This document shows positions 1 through 8,178 of a stretch of DNA of 64,000 bases, piece by piece (the stretch's first letter is position 1; every line of letters begins with the position of its first letter). The DNA comes from Rhodospirillales bacterium (GTDB lineage Bacteria > Pseudomonadota > Alphaproteobacteria > Acetobacterales > Acetobacteraceae). Made by a program: the position numbers and the translations under genes. The notes beneath the pieces are model-generated. The model had not been told where the DNA came from and ran no database searches. It worked only from the letters and a program-made list of their open reading frames with translations. The stretch lies in NCBI GenBank assembly GCA_025362815.1, contig JANYFG010000096.1, forward strand, positions 1 through 64,000, given 5' to 3'.

Positions 1-1
1 A

Positions 2-205
2 GTGCAGGTTCTGGTTCGCGACAACAATGTCGATCAGGCGCTCAAGGCGCTGAAGAAGAAAATGCAGCGCGAGGGCATCTTTCGCGAGATGAAGCTGCGC
101 CGCCATTTCGAGAAGCCGTCCGAGCGACGCGCCCGTGAGGCTGCCGAGGCCGTTCGGCGCGCCCGGAAGATGGAGCGCAAGCGCCTGGAGCGCGAGGGCT
201 TCTGA
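2..205 (+). CDS. rpsU: 30S ribosomal protein S21
   Basis: Complete 67-residue protein starting at a GTG on the second base of the window. It opens with [20 protein letters not shown], the conserved N-terminus of bacterial S21, followed by a basic helix rich in Arg and Lys ([16 protein letters not shown] at the end). S21 binds the 30S platform near the anti-Shine-Dalgarno end of 16S rRNA and helps initiation. The length is normal for alphaproteobacteria. Whatever lies upstream is outside the window, so the promoter and ribosome-binding site cannot be judged. A GC-rich inverted repeat follows seven bases after the stop. Confidence 0.95.
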   Translation: MQVLVRDNNVDQALKALKKKMQREGIFREMKLRRHFEKPSERRAREAAEAVRRARKMERKRLEREGF

Positions 206-211
206 TTTCTG

Positions 212-235
212 ACCGGCGCGCGCCTGCCCGCCGGT
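212..235 (+). terminator. Hairpin downstream of rpsU
   Basis: Perfect 7-bp inverted repeat (ACCGGCG / CGCCGGT) with a 10-nt loop, starting seven bases after the rpsU stop codon. No T-run follows, so it would be a weak intrinsic terminator or a transcript-stabilising 3-prime stem. Confidence 0.4.
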
Positions 236-396
236 TGACATGACATCACAGCGACGCGAACGTCATCATTGAAAGCACACGCTTTCGGTGGTGGCGATTT
301 TGCATGTACAGCACACCGGCTTCTTTTGGCCAAATGGCGCGTCTGGTGCGATATCGCTCTCATTCATTGTTCATCGATCATGCGAAAGCAGGCGCC

Positions 397-1893
397 GTGA
401 CCGTCAATCCATGCGACCTCGATGCCGTCACCGCACGGCGGCTCATCGGCAGCAAGAAACTCTCCGCGAGCGAACTGCTGGAAAGCTGCATCGCGCGCAC
501 GCTCGCGGTTGACCCGGCGGTGAACGCCATGGTGGCGCGCGATTTCGAGCGCGCGCGGGAGACGGCCACGCAGGCCGATCGGCAGACCATGCGCGGCGAG
601 GCCTTGGGCGCGCTGCACGGGCTGCCTGTGGGGATCAAGGATCTCGAGGACGTGGCGGGTCTTCGCACCACCTATGGCAGCCCGTTATTTGCCCATCACG
701 TGCCATTGCACGACCAGCTGATCGTCTCTCTCGTGCGCGAAGCCGGCGGCATCATCGCGGGCAAGACGAACACGCCCGAATGGGGCGCCGGCGCCAACAC
801 GCGCAACGCCGTGTATGGCGCCACCGGCAATCCGCATAACCCGCTGATGTCGGCGGCCGGATCGTCCGGTGGGTCGGCGGTGGCGCTGGCGACCGGGATG
901 GTGCCGCTGGCCACGGGGTCGGACACCGGGGGAAGCCTGCGCAACCCCGCGGCGTTCTGCGGCATCGTGGGCTTCCGGCCGACCCCCGGCCTGGTGCCGA
1001 GCGACAAGCGTGGCTTTGGCTGGTCCAACCTGCCGGTGCTGGGGCCGATGGCGCGCACGGTGCCGGATCTTTGCCTTCTGCTGTCGGCGATCGTCTCCGA
1101 CTCGGCGGCCGATCCGCTGGCGACCACGGTGGAGGGCGCGCACATCCGCAAGGCGGCCGATTTCGCCGAGCCGGCCGAGATCGACCTTTCCGGATTGCGG
1201 GTGGCCTTCAGCGCCGATTTTGGATTCGCGCCAACGGAGAAGCACATTCGCGCGGTGTTCGCGGAAAAGATCGCGCTGTTCTCCGATGCGTTCGCGGTGG
1301 CGGAAACCGCGTCTCCCGATTGCTCCGGCATGGACGAGACGTTCGAGGTTCTGCGCGCCATGGCCTTCCTGGGCGCGCATCACGACAGGGTGCGCGACAC
1401 GCCCGACCAGGTGGGGCCGAATGTGCGGGCCAATGTCGAGGAAGGCCTCGGCTACGACGCGATGGACATCGTCCGCGCCATGCAGCAGCAGACGCTGCTG
1501 TATCACCGTTTCCAGACCTTCTTCGAGCGTTACGACGTGATGATCACGCCGTCGGTGACCATATCGCCGCGCCCGTGGTTGGAGCTGTACCCCGCGGAGA
1601 TCGACGGCGTGCCGACGCGCACGTATTTTCATTGGCTGGCGTTGGCCTACGCACCAACAACGGTGGGCCACCCCGCTTTGTCCCTGCCGGTCGGCCGGGA
1701 TCACCACGGCATGCCGTTCGGCCTGCAAATCGTGGGACGGCGCGGCGGCGACGCGAAGGTGCTGGCGGTGGCCGCGGCGTTGGAGCGGCTGCTGGCGGGT
1801 GACGACAGAACAGCGCGCCCGGTGCCCGATATCGCAGCTCTCACGATCGCACCGAAGATCAGCGACCAGCCCGGGTTTTTAGGCTTCGGCTGA
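397..1893 (+). CDS. Amidase, amidase signature family
   Basis: About 498 residues from the GTG at 397; an in-frame ATG at 304 would add 31 residues that do not look like family sequence. The family hydrolyses carboxamides with a Lys-cis-Ser-Ser triad. The catalytic Lys is in LPVGIKDLED, and the Gly/Ser-rich signature is AGSSGGSAVALATG followed by GSDTGGSLRNPA, which holds the second Ser. The C-terminal GHPALSLPVG and MPFGLQIVGR blocks are also typical. The substrate cannot be predicted, and GatA is less likely because no gatB or gatC is adjacent. It is monocistronic, with a strong shared terminator after it. This is one of three amidase-signature genes in the window. Confidence 0.85.
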   Translation: MTVNPCDLDAVTARRLIGSKKLSASELLESCIARTLAVDPAVNAMVARDFERARETATQADRQTMRGEALGALHGLPVGIKDLEDVAGLRTTYGSPLFAHHVPLHDQLIVSLVREAGGIIAGKTNTPEWGAGANTRNAVYGATGNPHNPLMSAAGSSGGSAVALATGMVPLATGSDTGGSLRNPAAFCGIVGFRPTPGLVPSDKRGFGWSNLPVLGPMARTVPDLCLLLSAIVSDSAADPLATTVEGAHIRKAADFAEPAEIDLSGLRVAFSADFGFAPTEKHIRAVFAEKIALFSDAFAVAETASPDCSGMDETFEVLRAMAFLGAHHDRVRDTPDQVGPNVRANVEEGLGYDAMDIVRAMQQQTLLYHRFQTFFERYDVMITPSVTISPRPWLELYPAEIDGVPTRTYFHWLALAYAPTTVGHPALSLPVGRDHHGMPFGLQIVGRRGGDAKVLAVAAALERLLAGDDRTARPVPDIAALTIAPKISDQPGFLGFG

Positions 1894-1900
1894 CGGAATT

Positions 1901-1930
1901 CAGGCCCGGCGGTGCGCACCGCCGGGCCTG
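1901..1930. terminator. Bidirectional terminator between amidase and DUF892 gene
   Basis: Perfect 14-bp GC-rich stem (CAGGCCCGGCGGTG with its complement) around a 2-nt centre, in the 49-bp gap between two convergent genes. It starts seven bases past the amidase stop and ends 12 bases before the DUF892 stop. Only short T-rich stretches flank it. Confidence 0.65.
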
Positions 1931-1942
1931 TATCTCGTTAGT

Positions 1943-2437
1943 TTAGGCGGCGAGCTTGGCAGCCGATTTGTTCAACTGCTTCACGGACATTCCGCTCAAT
2001 AGCTGCTCGGCCTTCTTCTCCTCGTCCAACGTCTCTTGCAGCAGGGCGATCACGTCGGCATGCCCGCCGGCCTTGGCCCAGGCGATGATGGCGGTGTAGC
2101 GAGCCATCTCGTAATGCTCGACCGCCTGGCCACAGGCTGCCAGCCCGGCGTCGCGAACGGGGCCGGCCTCGGTCTGCTCGACGACCTCGTCACCTTCCTC
2201 GAGAAGCCCTTTGATGGCCTCGCACGGAATGGCCTTGGGTCGCTGACCCATTTTTTCGAAAACCTGCTCCAGACGCTCGATCTGGTGCACCGTCTCTTCC
2301 CGATGCGACAGGAAGGCCTCCTTGAGCGCAGGCTCCTGCGCGGCTTTGGCCATCTTGGGCAGTGCCTTCAGCAACTGGCGCTCGGCGTAGTAGATGTCCT
2401 GAAGAAAATGAAGCGTGAGATCGTCCAATGTTTTCAT
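1943..2437 (-). CDS. DUF892/YciE-YciF family ferritin-like stress protein
   Basis: 164 residues, the usual size of the family. The opening MKTLDDLTLHFLQDIYYAERQL and helices with spaced Glu and His (LSHREETVHQIERLEQVF, GQAVEHYEMARYTAII, ETLDEEKKAEQLL) match the four-helix ferritin-like YciE/YciF fold, whose Glu/His residues can bind a di-metal centre. The biochemical role of the family is not settled; members are induced by osmotic and general stress in many bacteria. Here the gene stands alone, and an EcfG-type promoter lies about 95 nt upstream, which supports a stress role. The Ala/Lys-rich tail after residue 145 is probably disordered. Confidence 0.85.
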   Translation of the reverse strand: MKTLDDLTLHFLQDIYYAERQLLKALPKMAKAAQEPALKEAFLSHREETVHQIERLEQVFEKMGQRPKAIPCEAIKGLLEEGDEVVEQTEAGPVRDAGLAACGQAVEHYEMARYTAIIAWAKAGGHADVIALLQETLDEEKKAEQLLSGMSVKQLNKSAAKLAA

Positions 2438-2530
2438 TGTGCGTCACCTGTATTGCCCGCTCATATCAACAACGATACTTTCTTCGCCTTCCTGCTCCAT
2501 GCAGTCTTGCGCGGCGGTTTGCGGAGGGTG

Positions 2531-2556
2531 AACGAACTTTCTGCGGGCTTGGTTCC
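2531..2556 (-). promoter_or_regulatory. EcfG (general stress sigma) type promoter for the DUF892 gene
   Basis: On the minus strand, GGAAC (2556-2552), 17 nt, then CGTT (2534-2531). This exactly matches the alphaproteobacterial EcfG/SigT promoter consensus GGAAC-N16/17-CGTT. It points at the DUF892 start codon (2437), leaving a leader of roughly 85 nt. Confidence 0.6.
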
Positions 2557-2609
2557 GGGCTTGGCTGCCAATTAACTGCGTTCCGTGCAGGCACTGAAAT
2601 CAAACAGAT

Positions 2610-2684
2610 TGGCTGGGGCGGGAGGATTCGAACCTCCGCATGGCGGAATCAAAATCCGCTGCCTTACCGCTTGGCGACGCCCCA
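2610..2684 (-). tRNA. tRNA-Gln (anticodon TTG)
   Basis: Read on the minus strand, the 75-nt cloverleaf has acceptor TGGGGCG paired with CGCCCCA, the anticodon loop TTTTGAT with anticodon TTG, a GGTTCGAATCC T-loop and an encoded CCA. The 5-prime U is usual for bacterial tRNA-Gln. It lies 18 nt downstream of ispE on the same strand and may be processed from that transcript. Confidence 0.96.
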
Positions 2685-2702
2685 TCCGGCCACCGATGTT
2701 GA

Positions 2703-3599
2703 TTAGGGCGCGAACACCCGGTCTGGCAAGTCCGGCTGATCCGCAATCGATGCGCGCATGGCACCGCCCCACACCCACCAGCCCGCCCGGGCCAGGCTGA
2801 CGGCGGCGGCGCGTGCCGCGGCGGGGGTGGCGAAGAGGCCAAAGCAGGTGGCGCCGGACCCGCTCATGCGCGCCAGACGGCATCCCGCGACGGTTCGCAA
2901 CGCCGCGAGAACGTCCCCGATCGGGGGGCAGAGTGCGATGGCGGGCTGTTCGAGATCGTTATGTGTCGCGCGGAGCCAGGCCACCATGGCGTCGGTGTCA
3001 TGCCATGCCTCGGGCAACGCGGCCTGCGGGCGAAACCCGCCGGTGCGGGCCCGGAATACCGCAGGCGTGGCCACCGCGATGCCGGGATTGACGAGAACGA
3101 TGCCGGCATCGGGCATGGCCGGCGCGTGGGACAGGATGTCGCCCACGCCCTGCATGCGGGACGCGCGCTGGTCGAGACAGACCGGGACGTCGGCGCCCAG
3201 GCTTGCGGCGATGACGTGCAGCGTGCCGGGTTCGGGCGTGATGCGCCACAGGCGGCACAACACCCGCAGCGCCGCGGCGGCATCGGCGGAGCCACCGCCG
3301 ATGCCCGAGGCGATGGGCAGGTTCTTTTCCAGAACCAGGGCGGCGCCAATGTTCACACGGCCAGACGCCTGCAACGCCCGCGCCGCACGCAGCACGAGGT
3401 TGTCGGGCTCGGCCACCAACGCCGTGCCGAACGGCCCCGCGAGGCGCAGCGTCAGCGTGGCCAACGGTTCGGCGGAGACGACGTCGGCGATATCGGGAAA
3501 TACCGCCAGGCTGTCGAGCAGGTGATACCCATCGTCCCGCCTGCCCACGACATGCAGATACAGGTTCACCTTGGCCCGCGCGGGCGACAGCACGGTCAT
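2703..3599 (-). CDS. ispE: 4-diphosphocytidyl-2-C-methyl-D-erythritol kinase
   Basis: 298 residues from the ATG at 3599. The open frame extends further upstream, but that part overlaps the preceding gene and is not family-like. The start matches GHMP kinases (SPARAKVNLYLHVVGRRDDGYH), and the ATP-binding glycine loop is PIASGIGGGSADAAAALR. The enzyme phosphorylates the 2-hydroxyl of CDP-methylerythritol in the MEP route to isopentenyl diphosphate. It starts 11 nt after the upstream TPR lipoprotein gene ends, so the two are probably cotranscribed; TPR protein next to ispE is a common alphaproteobacterial arrangement. tRNA-Gln follows. Confidence 0.95.
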   Translation of the reverse strand: MTVLSPARAKVNLYLHVVGRRDDGYHLLDSLAVFPDIADVVSAEPLATLTLRLAGPFGTALVAEPDNLVLRAARALQASGRVNIGAALVLEKNLPIASGIGGGSADAAAALRVLCRLWRITPEPGTLHVIAASLGADVPVCLDQRASRMQGVGDILSHAPAMPDAGIVLVNPGIAVATPAVFRARTGGFRPQAALPEAWHDTDAMVAWLRATHNDLEQPAIALCPPIGDVLAALRTVAGCRLARMSGSGATCFGLFATPAAARAAAVSLARAGWWVWGGAMRASIADQPDLPDRVFAP

Positions 3600-3610
3600 G
3601 GCGCGAAACG

Positions 3611-5323
3611 CTACGGCAGCGGCTTCGGCGGCTGATTGCCGAGTGCGACTTCGCTTTCGTGCAGTTTGGCTTCCAGGCGCGGCACATCGTCCGGCTCCGG
3701 ATTGAGGGTGAGCGCCCGGCGCCACTGGAATTGCGCCTCGAGCTTGCGGCCGGCCGCCCAATACGCGTCGCCGAGGTGATAGTTCACGGTTGCGTCGGCG
3801 GGCTGCAATTCGGTGGCGCGTTGCAGCAGGCGCACCGCTTCGGGCACGTTGCCCTGGCGCAGCACCACCCAGCCGAGACTGTCGATCACCGCGCCGTCGT
3901 TGGGCCGCTGCTCCACCGCGCGCTCGATCATCTCGCGGGCGCGGGGCAGGTTCTTGTTCTGCTCGGTCCAGGAATAGCCGAGATAGTTCAGCACGTAGGC
4001 CTCGTCCGGCGACAGCTCCAGGGCACGTTGAAAATCGGCCTCGGCGCGCGGCCAGTTCTGCGAGCGTTCGAGCGCGATGCCGCGTTCGTAGAAAAGCGGC
4101 CAGTTCGATTGGGTGGGATGCGCCACCTTGGCGATCGCCTGGTCATAGGCCGAGACGGCGTCGGCGAACTTCCGATTGCCGCGCAGAATGTCGCCGCGCA
4201 TGGCCCAGGGCTCGGGCCGGGTGGGGTTGTCGCGCGCCACGTCGTCCAGCAGGCGAAGGGCGGCCTCGGATTTGCCGGTCCGCTCCGACAGCGCGGCCTG
4301 GCGCAGGCGCACGACGGATGCGAGCGGGTCGGAGGCGGGGATCGGCTTCAGCATCTCCAGCGCCTGTTCCGGATGCTTGCCGGCATCCAGGATATCGGCC
4401 CCGAGAAGGCGGGCGACGCTGAGATCTGGCTGCATATCGAGCGCCAGGCGCAGCATGAGCAACGCGAGATCGTTGTTCTCCTGGCCTCGGAGCGCGCCGG
4501 CCAGGGCGAGATAGGTCTCGGCCATGCCGTCTGTGGCGGTGCGCACCGGGCGTGCGGCGGCGGCCAGATACATCGCCGGCACCGCGATGGCGATGTCGCC
4601 GCTGTTGTCCTGCAAATTCGTGAAGATCTGCTGCGCCACGGCGGTGCGGTTCTGACGCACCTCCCAGCTTGCGAGGATGCGGGCGAGCTGCAGGTTGAGC
4701 CCGCCGGAATCGGTCTGCGCCACCTTGTAGAGCCGCGCGGCCTCGCCGTCCCGCCCGGCGATATCGGCGATCATGGCGGCGTGCAGCGCGAAGCCGCCGC
4801 GAAAACGCTGGCCTTCGACGAAGGGTTTCAGCGTGGCCAGCGCCGCATCGGTGCGCCCGCCGCCCTGCTGCGTCCAAGCAACAAGCAAGGGCTGCAGCAA
4901 CTGCTGCGGACCCTGGCGCGACAGCGCGGCGAACCGGCCCTCGGCGGCCCCCCAACGGCCTTCCTTCGCATCCGTGTTGCCCAGCACCAAGTTGGCGATC
5001 ATGTTGTTCTGCTGCGTGCGGGCGAGCGTGTTCGCCTCCGGTCGCCCGGCCATGACAGCGGCGAGGAACGCCTGCAACTGCATGTCGGGGTTGCCGGGAT
5101 CACGCTCCAGGCCCTGCAGAAACAGATCCGTCGCCCGGCCGGGGTCGCCTTCGGCCGCCGCGAAACGCCCCCCGAGGAACGCGCCCGGAGCACCCGTGAC
5201 CTTCACGCGGGGGGCGTTGGGCGTCATCGGCGTGCCCGGGCTCGTCACGTCGGCCGCAGCACAGGCCGACAGCAGGGAGAGCGTGAGAAGGATGCTGCGG
5301 CGTAGCTTCAGGACAAAATGCAT
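3611..5323 (-). CDS. Tetratricopeptide-repeat lipoprotein
   Basis: 570 residues from the ATG at 5323. That start gives a clean lipoprotein signal (MHFVLKLRRSILLTLSLLSAC) with lipobox LSAC at about residue 19, so the mature protein should be anchored by an acylated Cys. The rest is helical repeats. The clearest TPR units are in the C-terminal third (ALELSPDEAYVLNYLGY, ERAVEQRPNDGAVIDSLG, ATELQPADATVNYHLGDAYW). TPR arrays act as protein-binding scaffolds; the partner is unknown. It lies directly upstream of ispE with an 11-nt gap. An alternative start at 5386 would bury the signal peptide. Confidence 0.85.
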   Translation of the reverse strand: MHFVLKLRRSILLTLSLLSACAAADVTSPGTPMTPNAPRVKVTGAPGAFLGGRFAAAEGDPGRATDLFLQGLERDPGNPDMQLQAFLAAVMAGRPEANTLARTQQNNMIANLVLGNTDAKEGRWGAAEGRFAALSRQGPQQLLQPLLVAWTQQGGGRTDAALATLKPFVEGQRFRGGFALHAAMIADIAGRDGEAARLYKVAQTDSGGLNLQLARILASWEVRQNRTAVAQQIFTNLQDNSGDIAIAVPAMYLAAAARPVRTATDGMAETYLALAGALRGQENNDLALLMLRLALDMQPDLSVARLLGADILDAGKHPEQALEMLKPIPASDPLASVVRLRQAALSERTGKSEAALRLLDDVARDNPTRPEPWAMRGDILRGNRKFADAVSAYDQAIAKVAHPTQSNWPLFYERGIALERSQNWPRAEADFQRALELSPDEAYVLNYLGYSWTEQNKNLPRAREMIERAVEQRPNDGAVIDSLGWVVLRQGNVPEAVRLLQRATELQPADATVNYHLGDAYWAAGRKLEAQFQWRRALTLNPEPDDVPRLEAKLHESEVALGNQPPKPLP

Positions 5324-5464
5324 ACGGGACCCTAACAGTCGAAACGCGTGTTCGCCACGAACTTGCTTAGCGGCATTACATCGCAATCATGCCGGTGGAC
5401 GCCACGGCTTATGAATGAGGCGACGGGCAGCGCACGGCATGCTGCCGCACGCCACAGGGCCCCG

Positions 5465-7093
5465 CTACATCCCACCGGGATAGACCGGCCCGCCACCGCC
5501 CTCGGGCGTGACCCAGTCGATATTCTGGGTGGGGTCCTTGATGTCGCAGGTTTTGCAGTGAACGCAGTTCTGCGCGTTGATCTGCAAGGCAGGCGCGCCG
5601 GTGTCGGCGCCCACGATCTCATACACGCCCGCCGGGCAATACCGCGTCTCCGGGCTGCGATACTGCGCCCAGTTGATGTCGATCGCCCGGCTGGGGTCGC
5701 GCAGCCGCAGATGCGCCGGCTGGTCCTCGGCGTGGTTGGTGTTGCTGATGAAGACCGAGGACAGCTTGTCGAAGGTCAGTTTGCCGTCTGGCTTCGGATA
5801 GGCGATCTGCGCCGCATCTGCCGCCTTGGTGAGGCTTTCATTGTCCGGGTGCGTGTGGCGCAGCGTCCAGGGCGCCTTGCCGCGAAACAGATAAGTGTCG
5901 ACGGCGGCATTGAGCAGGCCGCCCCACATGCCCCATTTCGCGAAACCGGGGCGGATGTTGCGGACGGACTGCAACTCGGCCCACAGCCAGCTGGCCTGGA
6001 GCTTTTCGGTGTATCCGGCGGGCTCCGGCGCACGGCCCGCTTCCAGCGCTTCTGCCACCGCCTCGGCGGCGAGCATGCCGGATTTCATCGCGGTATGGGT
6101 GCCCTTGATCTTGGCCACGTTGAGGAAGCCCGCGGTGTCGCCCACCAGGCAGCCGCCGGGGAAGGTGAGTTTCGGCACCGATTGCAGGCCGCCCTCACTC
6201 AACGCGCGGGCGCCGTACGAAATACGACGCCCCCCTTCGAAATGCGGTCGCATGGCGGGATGGGCCTTCAGGCGCTGCATCTCGTCGAACGGCGAGAGCC
6301 AGGGATTCTTGTAGTCCAGACCGACCACGTAGCCATACGACACCAGGTTGTCGCCCCAGTGATACAGCCACGAGCCGCCATAGGTTGTGCTGTCGACCGG
6401 CCAGCCGATGGTGTGCACGATCAGCCCGGGGGTGTGTTGGGCGGCCGGGATCTCCCACAATTCCTTGATGCCGATGGCGTAGGTCTGCGGGTCGCAGGTC
6501 TGTCGCAGGTCGAACCGCTCGAACAGCCTTTTGGTCAGGCTGCCGCGACAGCCCTCGGCGAAGATGGTGTAGGTGGCGCGCAGTTCCATGCCGGGCTGGT
6601 GATGCGCGGTGGGGGCGCCATCGCGGCCGATCCCCATGTCGCCGGTGGCGATGCCGACCACGCGACCGTCTTCCTCCAGGATCTCGGCCGCGGCGAAACC
6701 GGGATAGATCTCCACCCCCAGCGCTTCGGCGCGTTCGGCGAGCCAGCGGCAGAGATTGCCGAGCGACCCGATATAGTTGCCGTGATTGTGCATCTGCGGC
6801 GGCGTGGGCAAGGTGATCGCCCGCGTTTCGGTGAGCAGTAAAAAGCGGTCCTCGCCGGCCTGCGTCGTCAGAGGCGGGCTGTCCTGGCGCCAGTCCGGCA
6901 GCAGCTCGTCGAGCGCACGCGGCTCTATCACCGCGCCGGACAGGATATGGGCACCGACCTCGGCGCCCTTTTCCACCACGCACACGCCGATGTCGGGTGC
7001 CAGCTGTTTGAGGCGGATGGCGGCCGCAAGCCCCGATGGCCCTGCCCCCACGATCACGACATCGAATTCCATTTGTTCGCGATCGGTCGACAT
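5465..7093 (-). CDS. Electron transfer flavoprotein-ubiquinone oxidoreductase
   Basis: 542 residues from the ATG at 7093, chosen because AGAGGGGC sits just upstream and the FAD Rossmann motif VVIVGAGPSGLAAAIRLK begins about 11 residues in. The long upstream extension of the frame is antisense to the glycosylase gene. The C-terminal ferredoxin-like domain has the 4Fe-4S ligands (CPAGVYEI, then NCVHCKTCDIKDPTQNIDW). The enzyme passes electrons from ETF, which is loaded by acyl-CoA and other flavin dehydrogenases, to ubiquinone at the inner membrane. The ETF subunits are not in the window. Divergent from the glycosylase gene. Confidence 0.95.
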   Translation of the reverse strand: MSTDREQMEFDVVIVGAGPSGLAAAIRLKQLAPDIGVCVVEKGAEVGAHILSGAVIEPRALDELLPDWRQDSPPLTTQAGEDRFLLLTETRAITLPTPPQMHNHGNYIGSLGNLCRWLAERAEALGVEIYPGFAAAEILEEDGRVVGIATGDMGIGRDGAPTAHHQPGMELRATYTIFAEGCRGSLTKRLFERFDLRQTCDPQTYAIGIKELWEIPAAQHTPGLIVHTIGWPVDSTTYGGSWLYHWGDNLVSYGYVVGLDYKNPWLSPFDEMQRLKAHPAMRPHFEGGRRISYGARALSEGGLQSVPKLTFPGGCLVGDTAGFLNVAKIKGTHTAMKSGMLAAEAVAEALEAGRAPEPAGYTEKLQASWLWAELQSVRNIRPGFAKWGMWGGLLNAAVDTYLFRGKAPWTLRHTHPDNESLTKAADAAQIAYPKPDGKLTFDKLSSVFISNTNHAEDQPAHLRLRDPSRAIDINWAQYRSPETRYCPAGVYEIVGADTGAPALQINAQNCVHCKTCDIKDPTQNIDWVTPEGGGGPVYPGGM

Positions 7094-7201
7094 GGATGCC
7101 CCTCTGTTGCACCCCATGTGGGGTGGCCGGCGTGAATTAAGAGGCCAAAATAAGAGGTCTGTCGCGGTTGCGCAAAATCGGGGTGCGCGAGACGATAGGG
7201 C

Positions 7202-8056
7202 ATGGACAGTTTGGCGGCCCTGCGGCTGCAGATCGAATGGGGCGCGGACGAGGCGCTGGACGAAAGCCCGGTGGGACGGCTGGCGGTGCGCGCGCAAGCC
7301 GCCGCAGCGGAAACGGGCACGCCGGCACCGCCCGAGACATTCGTGCTCACACCGGCCCGCGCGCCGCTTCCGGTGCCTCCACGCCTTGGGATGCCCTTGG
7401 CCATGCCCTTGGCCATGCACATGCCCATGCCCATGCCCATGGCCATGCCGGCGCAACAGGCCCAGGCGGTGGCCGCCGCGGCGCAGACACGTGCCGAACT
7501 GCGCGCGGCGCTGGAGGCGTTCACCGGGTGCGGATTGTCCGCCACCGCCACCAACCTCGTGTTCGATGACGGCCAGGCCGATTCCGGACTGATGCTGGTG
7601 GGCGAAGGCCCTGGCGCCGAAGAGGACCGCACCGGACGCCCGTTCGTGGGCGCGTCGGGCCAGTTGTTGGACAGGATGCTGGCCAGCGTGGGGTTGGACC
7701 GCACGAAGCTGTTGATAACGAACCTCATTCCGTGGCGCCCACCAGGCAATCGCAATCCCACCGATGCCGAGATCTCGATCTGCCTGCCGTTCCTCCTGCG
7801 GCATATCGCGTTGGTGCAGCCGCGCTATCTCGTGCTGCTGGGGGCGATCTCCACCCAGGCCGTGCTGGCCACGAAAGGTGGCATTTCGAGGCAGCGCGGG
7901 CGATGGATTCAAGCGGAGATCGCCGGGCTGGACGCCCCTGTGGCCACGCTTCCGATGCTGCATCCGGCGTATCTGCTCCGCAATCCCACCGCCAAGGCCC
8001 AGGCCTGGACGGACATGGTCAGCCTGCGACGGCGCCTCGACTCGGACGCAAAATAA
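7202..8056 (+). CDS. Family-4-like uracil-DNA glycosylase
   Basis: 284 residues. The C-terminal two thirds form the glycosylase domain: GEGPGAEEDRTGRPFVG (from about 134), TNLIPWRPPGNRNP (about 173) and HPAYLLRN (about 254). It removes uracil from DNA in base excision repair. Of the four cysteines that hold the 4Fe-4S cluster in classical family-4 enzymes, only Cys110 (TGCGL) and Cys194 (ISICLPF) are present; the first partner is Phe107 and the third is Trp178 (PWRPP). From memory, related alphaproteobacterial proteins share this pattern. The N-terminal 100 residues are low complexity and contain a Met-Pro/Met-Ala repeat from residue 64. Confidence 0.88.
   Translation: MDSLAALRLQIEWGADEALDESPVGRLAVRAQAAAAETGTPAPPETFVLTPARAPLPVPPRLGMPLAMPLAMHMPMPMPMAMPAQQAQAVAAAAQTRAELRAALEAFTGCGLSATATNLVFDDGQADSGLMLVGEGPGAEEDRTGRPFVGASGQLLDRMLASVGLDRTKLLITNLIPWRPPGNRNPTDAEISICLPFLLRHIALVQPRYLVLLGAISTQAVLATKGGISRQRGRWIQAEIAGLDAPVATLPMLHPAYLLRNPTAKAQAWTDMVSLRRRLDSDAK
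7391..7450 (+). repeat. 12-nt tandem repeat inside the glycosylase gene
   Basis: Five consecutive 12-nt units. The first two are identical (ATGCCCTTGGCC), the rest related (ATGCACATGCCC, ATGCCCATGCCC, ATGGCCATGCCG). They encode a Met-Pro/Met-Ala run at residues 64-83, in the non-conserved linker before the catalytic domain. The 12-nt unit preserves the reading frame. Confidence 0.85.
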
Positions 8057-8178
8057 ACTTTTTGTGATGTTTCGCTAAACTCTTGCCATTATGGACGAAT
8101 TTTTGGCCAGCCATATTTCTGAGACGAGTCTCACCACTTAGGGTTGCGGCCAGCAGCCTGGGCGTGTAGTGGCGCGGC

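Noticed and set aside
685-1728. Long minus-strand open frame opposite the first amidase
   Set aside because: Composition is shadow-like (Arg/His/Gly-rich) and the opposite strand holds a complete amidase.
3659-5305. Long plus-strand open frame of 548 codons
   Set aside because: It is antisense to the TPR lipoprotein gene, has no family motif and shows the His/Gly/Arg-rich composition typical of shadow frames in high-GC DNA.
8120-8133. Palindrome TGAGAC-GA-GTCTCA upstream of the lytic transglycosylase gene
   Set aside because: A short palindrome of this size is expected by chance in 64 kb, and it matches no regulator I recognise.
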